Assembly: GCF_000321225.1 (NCBI RefSeq)
Contig: NW_004450401.1
Coordinates: forward strand, 4,366,555 to 4,430,554
Source of the DNA: Odobenus rosmarus divergens
Lineage: Eukaryota; Chordata; Mammalia; Carnivora; Odobenidae
Direction of reading: 5' to 3'
DNA length: 64,000 nucleotides
Shown here: positions 12,068-23,773 of the stretch, in pieces
Layout of the letters: the number at the start of each line of letters is the position of its first letter
How positions within the stretch are numbered: the first letter of the stretch is position 1
Position numbers and translations under genes: made by a program
Notes under the pieces: generated by a model
Databases searched by the model: none
Told to the model about the DNA's origin: nothing
Seen by the model: the letters and a program-made list of their open reading frames with translations, nothing else

Positions 12068-12538
12068 AGTTTTAAATTATATTATTTGGCTCTTAGGTGT
12101 TGAGTTTTAGAGGTTCTTTATATATTTTGGATACAAACTCTTTTTCAGATATGTCATTTGCAAATATATTCTCCCATTCAATAGGTTACCTTTTAGTTTT
12201 GGTGATTGTTTTCTTTGCTGTGCAAAAGTTTTTATTTTGATGTAGTCCCAGTGTTTTTGCTTTTGTTTCCCTTGCCTCAGGAGACATATCTAGAAAAAGT
12301 TGCTATAGCCAATGTCAAAGTTGCTACTGCCTGTGTTCTCTTCTAGGATTTTTATGATTTCAGGTCTCACATTTAGGTCCTCAATCCATTTTGAGTTTAT
12401 TTTTGTGTATGGTGTAAGAAAGTGGTCCAATTTCTTTCTTTTGCATGTTGCTGTTCAGTTTTCCCAACACCGTTTGTTGAAGAGACTTTTTCCCTATGCA
12501 TATTCTTTCTTGCTTTGTCAAAGATTAATTGACCATAT

Positions 12539-12687
12539 CATGATCTCAGGGTCCTGGGACTGAGCCCCACATTGGGCTCCTGACGCAGCAGAGAGTCTGC
12601 TGGACATTCTCTCTCCCTCTGCCCCTTCCCATGCTTGCATGCATGTGCACTCTCTCTAAAATAAATAAATAAATCTTTAAAAAAGAG
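12539..12687 (+). mobile_element. 5'-truncated Can-SINE in L1-A
   Basis: Lacks the tRNA-like head and starts at 'catgatctcaggg'. TSD attgaccatat at 12528-12538 and 12688-12698 shows it inserted in this short form. Confidence 0.9.
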
Positions 12688-13163
12688 ATTGACCATATAG
12701 TTGTGGATTTATTTCTGGGTCTTCTATTTTGTTCCATTGATCAATGTGTCTTTTTTTCTGCCAGTACCACACTGTTTAGATTACTAGAGCTTTGTAATAT
12801 AACTTGGAGTCTGGAATTGTGATGCCTCCAACTTTGCTTTCCTTTCTTAAGATTTCTCTGGCTATTCAGGGTTTTTGGTGGTTCCATACAAATTTTAGAA
12901 TTGTTTGTTCCCGTTCTGTGTAAAAAGCTGTTAGTATTTTGATAGGGATTGCATTAAATGTGTAGACTGCTTTGGGTAGTATAGACATTTTAACAATGTT
13001 TGTTCTTCCAATCCATGAGCATGGACTGTCTTTCCATTTCTTTGTTTCACCTTCAATTATTTTTCATTAGTATTTTATAGTTTCTAAAGAGGTCTTTCAC
13101 CTCTTTGGTTAGGTATATTCCTAGGTATTTTATTATTTTTGGTGCAACTGTAAATGGGATTGT

Positions 13164-13253
13164 TTTTTCTTTTTTCTTTTACGTGGGGCTTGAACTCATG
13201 ACTGCAATATCAAGACTGGGATGGTTTCCCAAATGAGCCAGCCAGGCACCCCA
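13164..13253 (-). mobile_element. Short old-type Can-SINE fragment in L1-A
   Basis: Has 'ggggcttgaactcatgac' and ends 'gccagccaggcacccc', the oldest SINE type in the window. The flanks aaatgggattgtttt and aaatgggactgtttt are a TSD. Confidence 0.85.
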
Positions 13254-13270
13254 TAAATGGGACTGTTTTC

Positions 13271-13470
13271 TTAACAGTTTCCTCCTGCTGCTCCATTTTT
13301 GGTATATAGACACACAACAGATTTCTGTACATGAATTTTGTATCCTGCAACTTTACTGGATTTATCAGTTCTAGCAGTTTTTTTGGTAATTTTTGGGTTT
13401 TCTATATATAGTATAATGTCATCTGCAAATAGTGAAAATTTTACTTCTTCCTTACTGATTTGGATGCATT
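13271..13470 (-). pseudogene. L1-A ORF2 reverse-transcriptase relic with FADD active-site motif
   Basis: The frame reads SKEEVKFSLFADDIILYIEN, containing the FADD form of the catalytic Y/FxDD box. The upstream side runs directly into the expanded pyrimidine repeat at 13470-13618, which destroys the coding frame. Confidence 0.85.
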
Positions 13471-13618
13471 TCCTTCCTCCCTCCCACCTCTCTTTCTCCC
13501 CTCTCCTTCCTTCCTTTCTTTCTTTTTTCCTTTCCCCTTCCCTTCCCCTCCCCTCCCTTCCCTTCCCTTTCCTCCTTCCCCCCTCCCTCCCTCCCTTTCC
13601 CATTCCTTTTGTCTGTCT
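13470..13618. repeat. Expanded polypyrimidine (TTCC/CCCT-rich) tract in L1-A ORF2
   Basis: About 150 bp of almost pure C/T replaces the short T-rich stretch found here in L1-B (about 19633-19650). On the minus strand it translates as a Gly/Lys/Arg/Glu low-complexity run, which is not a real protein domain. Confidence 0.9.
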
Positions 13619-14863
13619 GTCTGATTGTGGTTAGGACTTCCAGTACTATGATGAATAAAAGTGGTGAGAGTGGACATCCTTTTCTTGTTCCTTACCTTAG
13701 GGGAAAGGCTCTCAGTTTTCTTCCATTAAGGATGATGTTAGCTGTGGGTTTTTCATACATGGCCTTATTACGTTGAGCTATGTTCCCTCTAAACCTACTT
13801 TGTTGAGGGTTTTTATCATGAATGAATGCTGTACTTTGTCAAATGCTTTTTCTGTTTATTGAAATGATCATATGGTTCTTATCCTTCTCTTACTGATGTG
13901 ATGTATCATGTTGATTTGCAAATTTTGAACCACCCTTGCAACCCAGGAATTAATCCCACTTGACTGTGAAGTGATTTTTTTTTACTGTATTGTTGAATTC
14001 AGTTTGCTAGTATTTTGTGGAGGATTTCTGCATCTATGTTCATCAGGGATACTGGACTGTAGTTCCCTTTTTTAGTGGTGTCTTTATCTGGTTTTGGTAT
14101 CAGGGTAATGCTAACCTCATAGGATGAAGTTGGGTTTTCCATCCTTTTCTGTTCATTGGAATAATTTGAGAAGAACAGGTATTAACTTGTCTTTAAATGT
14201 TTGGTAGATTTGGCCTGTGAAGCCATCTGGTCCTGAACTTTTGTTTGTTGGGAGTTTTTTGATTCAATTTCTTTGCTGGTTATCAAGTCTGTTCAAATTT
14301 TCTATTTCTTTCTGCTTCAGTTTTGGTAGGTTATATGTTTCTAGGAATTTATCCATTTCTTCTAGGTTGTCTAATTTGTTGGCATATAGTTTTTCATAAT
14401 ATTCTCTTGTAATTCTGTGGTGTTGTTACTTCTCTCTGATGTGATTTTGTTTGAGTCATTTCTCTTCTTTTCTTGATAAGCTGGCACTAGAGGTCTATCA
14501 ATTTTGATTTTTTTCAAAGAACCAGCTACTGGTTTCATTGATCTGTTCTATTGGTTGTGTTTTATTTTGTTTATTTTAGTTTCTGTATCACTTATTTCTG
14601 CTCTAAACTTTATTATTTCTTTCCTTCTGCTGGTTTTGGATTTTGTTTGTTCTTTTTCTAGCTCCTATAGGTATAAAGTTGGGTTATTTATTTTTTTCTT
14701 GCTTCTTGATGTAGTCCTGTATTGCTATAAACTTCCCTCTTAGAACAACTTTTGCTGCATCCCGAAGGTTTTGGACCACTGTGTTTTCACTTTCATTTGT
14801 TTCCATATATTTTTTATTTCTCCTTTGATTTCCTGGTTGACCCATTCATTGTTTAGTAGCATG

Positions 14864-15169
14864 TTATTTAACCTCCATGTACTTGTGGTCTTTCCAGATT
14901 TTTTTCTTGTGGTTGACTCCTAGTTTCATACTGTTGTGGTGAGAAAAGATGCATAGTATAACTTCAGTCTTCTTGAATTTGTTGAGGTTTGTTTTGTGGG
15001 CTAATATGTGATCTATTCTGGAGACTGTTCTGTGTGCACTTGAAAAGAATGTGTATTCTGCTGTTTTAGGATGGAATGTTCTGAATATACCTGTTAAATG
15101 CATCTGTTCAGGTATGTCATTCAAAGCCATTGTTTCCTTGTTGATTTTCCATCTAGATGATCTGCCCAA
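14864..15169 (-). pseudogene. L1-A ORF2 endonuclease-domain relic
   Basis: Contains INKETMALND, FHPKTAEYTFFSSAHRT and SRIDHILAHK, the C-terminal part of the apurinic-like endonuclease domain, including the SRIDH catalytic histidine motif. The domain's N-terminal half is missing because of the deletion near 15300. Confidence 0.85.
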
Positions 15170-15778
15170 TGATCTAAGTGGGGTGTTAAAGTCCCCTACT
15201 ATTACTGTATTATTACTGACTAGTTCCTTTATGTTTGTTGTTAACTGTTTTATGTATTTGGATGCTCCTATGTTGGGTGAGTTTTGTCATTTTTTACAGA
15301 AATGTTCATTTTTACTGCTTTTGTGTTTTTACACTGTCACTTTTGGTCCCTCCTTTCTACTCAAAGAGTCTCCTTTAATATTTCTTGCAGGGCTGGCTTT
15401 AGTGGTCATGAACTCCTTTAGTTTTTATTTGTCTGGGAAATGATTTAACTCTCCTTCTATTCTGATTGATAGCCTTTCTAGATAAGAGTATTCTTGACTG
15501 CACATTTTTCCCGTTCAGCACTTTGAATATTATCATGCCACACCTTTCTTGCTTGGAAAGTTTCTGCTGAAAAATCCCCTAGCCTTATGGGTTTCCCCCC
15601 TGTAAGTTACTGTCTTCTTTTGTCTTGCTGCTTTTAAATTTTTTTATCACTATATTTTGCCAGTTTAATTACAATTTGTCTTGCTGTGATTCTGCTTTTG
15701 TTGATTCTGATGGGAGTTCTCTATGCCTCCTGGATCTGGTATCTGTTTCCATTCTCAGATTAAGGAAGTTTTCAGTTA

Positions 15779-16229
15779 TTATTTCTTCAAAAAATTTCCT
15801 GTCCCCTTTCCTCTCTCTTCTTCTAGGACTGCTATAATATGAATGTTATTATGTTTGATGAAGTCACTGAGTTTCCTAAGTCTATTCTTGTTTTGCATAA
15901 TTCTTTCTTCTCTTTTTTGTTCAGCTTGATTATTTTCCATTACTCTATCTTCTAGGTCATTAGTTCGTTCCTCTGCTTCTTCCAGCCTGCTGCTCATTCC
16001 ATCATGCATGTTTCTCATTTCAATTATTGAGCCCTTTATCTCTGCTATGTTATTCTTTATCTCTGTGTTAAGCATCTCAGTCACATCTTCCACTCTTCTC
16101 AAGTCCAGTGAGTATCCTTATGATCATTACTTTAAATTCTCTATTAGGCATGTTACTCATATCTGTTTCATTTAGATCTCTGGCCATGGCCTTGTCCTGT
16201 TCTTTCATTTGGGATGAATGTCTTCTCAT
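15779..16229 (-). pseudogene. L1-A ORF1 relic (start and coiled coil)
   Basis: A start codon at 16229 opens MRRHSSQMKEQDK and is followed, after a frame change, by a Glu/Arg/Asn-rich coiled coil (TEIKNNIAEIKGSI, SRLEEAEERTNDLEDRV) at 15779-16102. The RNA-binding part is degenerate at about 15340-15780. Confidence 0.75.
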
Positions 16230-17385
16230 TTTGTCTAAGTCTCTGTGCCTGTGTCTCTGAGTTAGGTAAGGCAGCTATCGCTCCTGTTTTTGAGGATAAT
16301 GGGCTTATGAAGAAGTGCTGTAGTGCCCTGCCATGTAGTGTCCCTTGTTCCCCAGGGCCTGGTGCTTCTGGGAGTGTCTCCAATGTGTGCTGTATATGCT
16401 CTTCTGTTTTATCCTGGTACTTTATCCTTCAGGCCAGTTATCTGCAGAGGGTCTCTTTGCCTACTGTGGGCAGTGTTTGGTCTGTGGCCTGAATATGGCT
16501 CTTTTTAGCTAGGTTTGCTCTGTTGTTTCCTGTTTGTGAAATAAGACCATCACCACTGGCACCAGGACTGATCCTCTTCAAAACTCCTGAGTTGGGAGAC
16601 ATAGTGTGAGCAGGGGTTTGGGCCAGTCTTCTCGGGAAGTGAGCCCACTGTGCTGGGAGTGAGGCAAGCGTGACTGGGAGGGGTGGTTCCACTGGTGTGT
16701 GTGTGGGGGGTGGGGCTTGGTGTAAGCAAGTTAGGTAGTGAGTGCTGACACTGCTCTGGTTCTTGCATGTGGCTCTTTGTTTATGTTGAGGGGCAGGGCA
16801 GGTAAATGGTACCAGCCAGTTCCGTAGTTTCTGGAGGGGTCTCTCCACTGACACTGTCTCTCTGGGATGCGCTCTAAGATGAGCTAATAACTCCCCACTG
16901 CATGCCCCAGGCACTCTTCTGATTGCTGTTTCCATGCTGTATGTCCATGGGTTGTTTGCCGGCCTTCTCTCCAACAGCAGAGCAATGCCCTCTGGGTTCT
17001 ATCCCAGCCAAGCCTGCTGACCTTTAAAATTCCAGGCTTTAAGCCCAGCTGGTTGCAAGAACTCATGAAATTTGGACCCTCTTACTTTCTAAGTCAATTG
17101 CTAGCTATGGGATTTGTTTTCCCTCTGTGCTCCCCGGTGTCCTAGTCAGTTGCTCACCCTTCTCTGTGACCATGGCTCCCTCCCCACTATAGCAGCCACT
17201 ATCTGTTTCTGTCCCAACCATGTCTCTGCACTTCCTACCTTCTTCGATGTGGCCTCTTCTCTACTTTCAGTTGTGGAGTTTGTTCTGCCAGTCTTCAGGT
17301 CAGTTTCTGAGGTATTTAGGATCATTTGATAGTTATCTAATTGTATTCATGGGATGAAGTGAGCCTAGGGTCCTCCTACTCTGCT

Positions 17386-17393
17386 GCCATCTT
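17386..17393 (-). promoter_or_regulatory. YY1-like site at the 5' terminus of L1-A
   Basis: AAGATGGC on the element strand, within about 17 bp of its 5' end. In human L1 a YY1 site in this position directs accurate initiation. Its function here is inferred from position and sequence. Confidence 0.5.
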
Positions 17394-18027
17394 CCCCACC
17401 CCACATTTTTTTTTTCTTCTAAGATTTTATTTAAGTTGAAGTTAGTTACAATATGGTGTAGTATTAGTTTCAGGTGTAGAATTTAGTGATTCATCACTTA
17501 CATATAATACCCAGTGCTCATCACAAGTGCCCTCCTTAATGACCATCACCCACTTAGCTCATGCCCCCCCACCTCCCCTCCAGCACCCTTCAGTTTGTTC
17601 TCTAGAGTTAAGAGTCTCTTATGGTTTGCCTCCCTCTCTGTTTTTATCTTATTTTTCTTTCCCTTCCCCTATGTTCATTTGTTTCATAAATTCCACATAT
17701 GATGAAATCATATGGTATTTGTCTTTCTCCAACTGACTTTTCTCACTTAACCTAATACATTCTGGATCCATCCATGTTGTTACAAATGACAAATTTCATT
17801 CTTTTTGATGGCTGAGTAATATTCCATTGAATATATACCACATCTTCTTTGTTCATTCATCAGTTGATGGACATTTGGGCTCTTTCCAAAATTTGGCTAT
17901 TGTTGATAATGCTGCTATAAACACTGGTGTGCATGTGCCCCTTCAAATCTATATTTTTGTATCCTTTGGACAGATACCTAGAAGTGCAATTGCTAGGTCA
18001 TGGGATAATTCTATTTTTAACTTTTTT

Positions 18028-18220
18028 TAAAAAAAGATTTTACTTATTTATTTGACACAGAGAGACACAGCAAGAGAGGGAACACAAGCAGAGGGAGTGG
18101 GAGAGGGAGAAGCAGGCTTCCCGCAGAGCAGGGAGCCTGATGCGGGGCTCGATCCCAGGACCCTGGGATCATGACTTGAGCCAAAGGCAGAAATTTAATG
18201 ACTGAGCCACCCAGGCGCCC
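18028..18220 (-). mobile_element. Can-SINE, antisense, in L1-B
   Basis: Perfect 17-bp TSD ctatttttaactttttt at 18011-18027 and 18221-18237. Confidence 0.95.
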
Positions 18221-20865
18221 CTATTTTTAACTTTTTTTGAGGAACCTCCATACTGTTTTCCAGAGTGGCTGCACCAGTTTGCATTCCCACCAACAGTGTA
18301 GGAGGGTTCCCCCTTCTCCACATCCTTGCCAACATCTGTTGTTTCCTGTGTTAATTTTAGCCGTTCTGACAGGTGTGAGGTGGTATCACATTGAGGTTTT
18401 GATGAGTGATATTATGCATCTTTTCATATATGTTAGCCATTTGTACATTTTCTTTGGAAAAATGTCTATTCATGTCTTCTGCCCATTTCTTAAACTGGAT
18501 TATTTGGTTTTTGGGTGTTGAGTGTGATAAAGTCCTTATAGATTTTGGATTCTAGCCCTTTATCTGATATGTCAATTGCAAATCTCTTCTCCCATTCCAT
18601 AGGTTGCCTTTTAGTTTTGTTGACTGTTTCCTTCTCTGTGCAGAAGCTTTTTATATTGATGAAGTCCCAATGGTTCATTTTTGCTTATGTTTCCCTTGCC
18701 TCCAGAGACGTGTCTTGTAAGAAGCTGCTACAGCCGAGGTCAAGGAGATTGCTGCCTGTGTTCTCTTCTAGGATTTTGATGGATTCCTGTCTCACATTTA
18801 GGTCTTTCATCCACTTTGAATTTATTTTTGTGTATGGCGTAAGAAAGTAGTCCAGTTTCATTCTTCTGCATGTTGCTGTCCAACTTTCCCAACACCATTT
18901 GTTGAAGAGACTGTCTTTTTTTCCATTGGATATTCTTTCCTGCTTTGTTGAAGATTAGTTGACCATATAGTTATGGGTCCATTTCTGGGTTCTCTATTCT
19001 GTTCCATTGATTAAGGTGTCTATTTTTGTGTCAGTACCATACTGTCTTGATGACTACAGCTTTGTAATATAGCTTGAAGTTCAGAATTGTGATGCATCCA
19101 GCTTTGGTTTTCTTTTAACATTACTTTAGCTATTTGGGGTCTTTTGTGGTTCCATACAAATTTTAGACTTGTTTGTTCTATCTGTGTGAAAAATGCTCAC
19201 ATTATTTTGATGGGGATTGCATTGAATTTGTATATTGCTTTGGGTAGTGTAGACATTTTAACAATATTTGTTCCTCTAATCCATGAGTATGGAATGTTTT
19301 TCTATTTCTTTGCATCTTCTTCAATTTCTTTCATAACTGTTCTATAGTTTTCAGAGTACAGATCTTTATTTCTTTTATTAGGTTTATTCCTAGGTATTCT
19401 ATAGTTTTGGTGTAATTGTAAATGGGATGGATTCCTTAATTTCTCCCTTTCTGTTGCTTCATTATTGGTGTATACAAATGCAACAGATTTCTATACATTG
19501 ATTTTATATTTTGCTGATTTCACGTATCAGTTTTAGCAATCTTTTGGTGGTGTTTTCCAGGTTTTCCAGACGGAGTATCATGTTGTCTGTGAAGACTGAA
19601 AGTTTGACTTCTTCCTTGCCACTTTGGATGCCTTTTATTTCTTTTTGTTGTCTGATTGCTGAGGCGAAGACTTCCAGTAGGATGTTGAACAACAGTGGTG
19701 AGAGTGGACATCTCTGTCATGTTCCTGACCTTAGGGGAAAAGCTCAGTTTTTCCCCACTGTGAGTCTTTCATATATTGGCCTTGTGACGTTGAGGTATGT
19801 TCCTTCTCTCCCTACTTTCTTGAGAGTTTTTATCAAGAAAGGATGCTATATTTTGTCAAATGCTTTTTCTTCATCTGAGAGGATCATATGGTTCTTATCC
19901 TTTCTTTTATTAATGTGGTGTAACACCTTGATTGATTTGCAGATATTGAACCACTCCTATAGTCCAGGAATAAATCACACTTGATTGTGGTGAATAATCC
20001 TTTTAACGAACTGTTGGGATTTGATTAGCTAGTATCTTCTTGGGAATTTCTGCACTGAAGTTCATCAGGGATATTGGTCCGTAATTCTCATTTTTAGTGG
20101 GGTCTTTGTCTGGTTTTGGAATCAAGGTAATGCTGGTCTCATGGAATGAGTTTGGAAGTTTTCCTTCCACTTCTATTTTTTGGGGACAGTTTCAGAAGAA
20201 TACGTATTAATTTTTCTTTAAATGTTTGATAGAATTCCCCTGGGAAGCTGTCTAGCCCTAGACTCTTGTTTGTTGGGTGATTTTTGGTTACTGATTCAAT
20301 TTCTTTGCTGGTTATGGGTCTGTTCAAATTTTCTATTTCTTCCTGTTTCAGTTTTGGTGGTTTATATGTTTCTAGGAATTTATCCATTTCTTCCAGATTG
20401 TCCGATTTATTGGCATATAATTGTTCATAATATTTTCTTATAATTGTATTTCTGTGGTGTTGGTTGTGATCTCTCCTCTTTCATTCATGATTTTATTTAT
20501 TTGGGTCCTTTCTGTTTTCTTTTTGATAAGTCTGGCTAGGGGTTTATCAATTTTAATTCTTTCAAAGAACCAACTCCTAGTTTTGTTGATCTGTTCTACT
20601 GTGGTTTTTGTTTGTTTTTGGTTTTTATATCATTTATTTCTACTCTAATCTTTATTACATCCCTTCCTCTGCTGGTTTTAGGGTTTATTTGCTGTTTCTT
20701 TCCCAGACCCTATAGGTGTAAGGTTAGGTTGTGTGCTTGAGACTTTTCTTGCTTCTTGAGGAAGGCCTGTATTGCTATACACTTCCCTCTTACGACTGCC
20801 TTTGCTGCATTCCCAAAGGTTTTGGACTGTCGTGTTTTCACATTCATTTGTTTCATGTTTTTAAA

Positions 20866-21087
20866 ATTTATTTTTATTTTATTTTTAGAGATATTTATTT
20901 ATTTATTTATTTATTTGACAGACAGAGAGAGAGAGAGAGAACAAGCAGAGGGAGCAGCCCGAGGGAGAGGGAGAAGCAGGCTCCCCTCTGAGCAGGGAGC
21001 CCAATGTGGGACTCGATCCCAGGACCCCAGGATCATAACCTGAGTTGAAGGCAGACACTTAACTGACTGAGCCACTCAGGTGCCCCT
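20866..21087 (-). mobile_element. Can-SINE, antisense, in L1-B ORF2
   Basis: Long TTTA-rich tail at 20866-20920, body, and head ending CACTCAGGTGCCCC. L1 sequence resumes with 'aatttcttctttaatttc'. The TSD is not clear. Confidence 0.95.
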
Positions 21088-21775
21088 CAAGTATTTTTTA
21101 ATTTCTTCTTTAATTTCTTGGCTAACCCATTCATTCTTTAGTAGAATGTTCTTTAACCTCCATGTATTTGTGGTCTTTCCAAATTTTTTTATGGTTGACT
21201 TCAAGTTTCATAGCATTGTGGTTCTGAAAATATGCATGCTTTGACCTCAATATTTTTGTACCAGTTGAAGCCTGATTTGTGACCCAGTATGTGATCTATT
21301 TGGAGAATGTTCCATGTGCACTCAAAAAGAATGTGTAGTCTGCTGTTTTAAAATGAAATGCTCTGAATATATCTGTTAAGTCCCTCTGGTCCAGTGTGTC
21401 ATTCAAAGACACTGTTTCCTTGTTGATCTTCTGCTTTGATAATCTGTCCATTGTCGTGAGTGGGGTATTAAAGTCCCCTACTATTATTGTATTATCAATG
21501 AGTTTCTTTAAGTTTGTTATTAATTGACTTATATATTTGGTTGCTCCCAAGTTGGGGGCATAAATATTTCCAATTGTTAGATCTTTTTGTTGGATAGACC
21601 CCTTTATATAATATAGTACCCTTCTTATCTCTTATTACAGTCTTTGGTTTAAAATCTAGTTTGTCTAATCTAAGTATGGCTAATCCAGGTTTCTTTTGAT
21701 GTCCATTAGCATGATAAATGGTTTTCCACTCCCTCACTTTAAATCTGGAGGTGTCTTTAGGTCTAAAATGAGTCT

Positions 21776-21938
21776 CAGGCACCTGGGTGGCTCAGTCATT
21801 GGGCGTCTGCCTTCGACTTGGGTCATGATCCCAGGGTCCCCGCGTCGGGCTCCCTGCTCTGCGGGAAGCCTGCTTGTGTTCCCTCTCTTGCTGTGTCTCT
21901 CTCTGTCAAATAAATAAATAAAATCTTTAAAAAATAAA
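21776..21938 (+). mobile_element. Can-SINE, sense, in L1-B ORF2
   Basis: TSD taaaatgagtct at 21764-21775 and 21939-21950. The body has a short internal deletion after 'catgatcccagggtcc'. Confidence 0.95.
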
Positions 21939-22083
21939 TAAAATGAGTCTCTTGTAATCAGCATATTGATGGGTCTTTTTTTTTTTTTTAATCCATTCTG
22001 ATACCCTATGTCTTTTGATTGGAGCATTTAGTCCATTTACATTCAGAGTAATTATTGATAGATATGAATTTAGTGCCATTGTA

Positions 22084-23040
22084 TTACCTGTAAAGTTGCT
22101 GTTCCTGTAGATTGTCTCTGTTCTTTTCCAGTCTTTGTTGCTTTTGGTCTCTCTCTCCTGCTTGAAGGGTCCCCTTTAGTATTTCTTGCAGAGCTGGTTT
22201 AGTGTTCACAAACTCCTTTAGTTTTTGTTTGTCTTGGAAACTCTTTATCTCTCCTATTCTGGATGACAGCCTTGCTGGATAAAGTATTCTTGGCTGCATA
22301 TTTTTCCAATTTAGCCACTCCTTTCTGGCCTGGCAAGTTTCTGTGGACAAACCTGCTGCTAACCTTATGTGTCTACACTTGTAGGTTAAGGACCTTATGT
22401 CCCCAGCTGCTTTCAGAATTCTCTCTTTATCTTTGTATTTTGCAAGTTTCACTATGATATGTCTTGGTGTTGACCTGTTTTTGTTGATTTTGAGGGGAGT
22501 TCTCTGTGCCTCTCTTGAATGCCTGTTTCCTTCCCCAGATTAGGGAAGTTCTCAGCTATAATTTGTTTAAATAAGCCTTCTGCCCCTTCCCCCCCCGCCC
22601 ACTCTTCCTCTGGGACTTCTATCATATGGATATTGTTGCACTTTTTGGACTGAGTTTCCTAAGTCTATATTCTATATTAATATTCATGATCTAATAGTTT
22701 TCTTTCCTTCTTTTGAGCTTATTTTCCATAATTTTATCTTCTGTATCACTTATTCATTCCTCTGATTCTTCCATCTTCTTTGTGATTAGATCAGTTAGTT
22801 TTGCATTTCAGTTATACTTTTTTTTTTTTTTTAATTTTGGCCTGACTAGTTTTTAGGTCTTTTATCTCTGTAGCAAGGGTTTCTCTGGTGTCTATGCTTT
22901 TCTCAAGCCCAGCTAGTATTCTTATGACTCTTGTTCTAAATTCTTGTTCAGATATATTGCTTATATCTGTTTTGAGCAAGTCCCTGGCTGTGATTTTTTT
23001 TTGATCCTTCTTTTGGGGGAGAATTCTTTCATACTGTCAT
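22084..23040 (-). pseudogene. L1-B ORF1 relic
   Basis: A 122-codon C-terminal stretch (22084-22452) has the L1 ORF1p C-terminal pattern (AARQKxxV-like RHIRLAAGLSTETCQARKEW, then QPRILYPARLS and EIKSFQDKQKLKEFV). Its TAA (22086-22084) is only 4 nt before the ORF2 start. The upstream coiled-coil part (to about 23040) is degenerate. Confidence 0.8.
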
Positions 23041-23317
23041 TTTGGTTAAGTTTCTGTCTTTTGCATGTTATGAAAGCTTGCTACGTATCAGTACTCCTCC
23101 TGTGAGTAATGCTATATTTAAAAAGGGTCATACACTGTCCAGGGCCTGACTCTTCAGGAAGTGTTTCTGGTGTATGTTGTATGAACTCTGCTGTTGTGTT
23201 TGGCTGCTCTTTCCCACAGGTCAGTCATCTGCAGAGTTCTTCCTTGCTTGCAGTGGGGAGTGTTTGGGCCTTTAACTAGGTGTGCTTTGATTTGTTAAGA
23301 TAAGCCTGATTAAGAAA

Positions 23318-23490
23318 AAAAAAAAAAGAAAACAAACAAACCTGGTCCAAAAAAATAAAAGAAAGAAAAGTAAAAGGAACAAAACAAGCAAACAAACAAA
23401 AAACCATGAGCCTGATCCCAAGGAAAAAGAAAGGAGGGAGGGAGGGAGGGAAGGGGGAAGGGGAGAGAGGGAGAGAGAGAGAGAGAAAGA
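23318..23490. repeat. Purine-rich tract (AAAC, GGGA, GA units) in L1-B 5' UTR
   Basis: Irregular runs of AAAC/AAAG change to GGGA and then GA. Similar short phrases ('cctgatccaaa', 'aaaaaatgaaaa') recur about every 80 bp up to 23570, suggesting a small tandem UTR repeat. Confidence 0.75.
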
Positions 23491-23571
23491 CAACTGATCC
23501 AAAAAATGAAAAATGGGAATAAACAAACAAACAAAATATTCTAAGTCTGATTCCAAAGAAAAAAAGGTGGG

Positions 23572-23773
23572 GGGGCACCTGGGTGGCTCAGTTGGTTAAG
23601 TGTCTGCCTTTGGCTCAGGTCGTGATCCTAGGGTCCTGGGATCGAACCCTGTGTAGGGCTCCCTGCTTGGTGGGGAGCCTGCTTCTCCCTCTCCCTCTGC
23701 AGCTCTCCCTGGTTGTGCTTGCTCTCTCTTTCTCTCAAATGAATAAATAAAATCTTAAAAAAAAAAAAAAAAA
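23572..23773 (+). mobile_element. Can-SINE, sense, in L1-B 5' UTR
   Basis: Head 'gggggcacctgggtggctcag', complete body, and a long A tail. It lies at the edge of the purine tract. Confidence 0.95.

Larger units (their letters stand above)
11226..17402 (-). mobile_element. Near-full-length carnivore L1, copy A
   Basis: In reverse it runs 3' UTR (11226-11600), ORF2, ORF1, then a 5' UTR ending in the AAGATGGCAGCAGAGTAGG type 5' terminus at about 17360-17402. Subtracting a SINE and a SINE fragment leaves about 5.9 kb. ORF2's 5' part and the ORF1/ORF2 junction are deleted at about 15270-15330, and both frames carry stops and shifts, so it cannot be autonomous. It lies inside an older L1. Confidence 0.9.
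18238..22079 (-). pseudogene. L1-B ORF2 relic (endonuclease and reverse transcriptase)
   Basis: The start codon at 22079 opens MALNSYLSIITLNVNGLNAP, a classic ORF2 N-terminus. Recognisable blocks follow: endonuclease (YHANGHQKKPGLAIL near 21700; DNTIIVGDFNTPL near 21500), the pre-RT region ([29 protein letters not shown] at 20139-20387) and RT ([17 protein letters not shown] at 19504-19692, where the catalytic FADD has become FTDN). Two SINEs and several frame breaks interrupt it. No function is possible as it stands. Confidence 0.85.

Noticed and set aside
13271..13677. Gly/Lys/Arg/Glu-rich peptides on the minus strand
   Set aside because: They are translations of the polypyrimidine microsatellite at 13470-13618.
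11624..22452. Many minus-strand open frames of 60-150 codons treated as separate genes
   Set aside because: They are fragments of L1 ORF1 and ORF2 in two nested elements, separated by stops and frameshifts.
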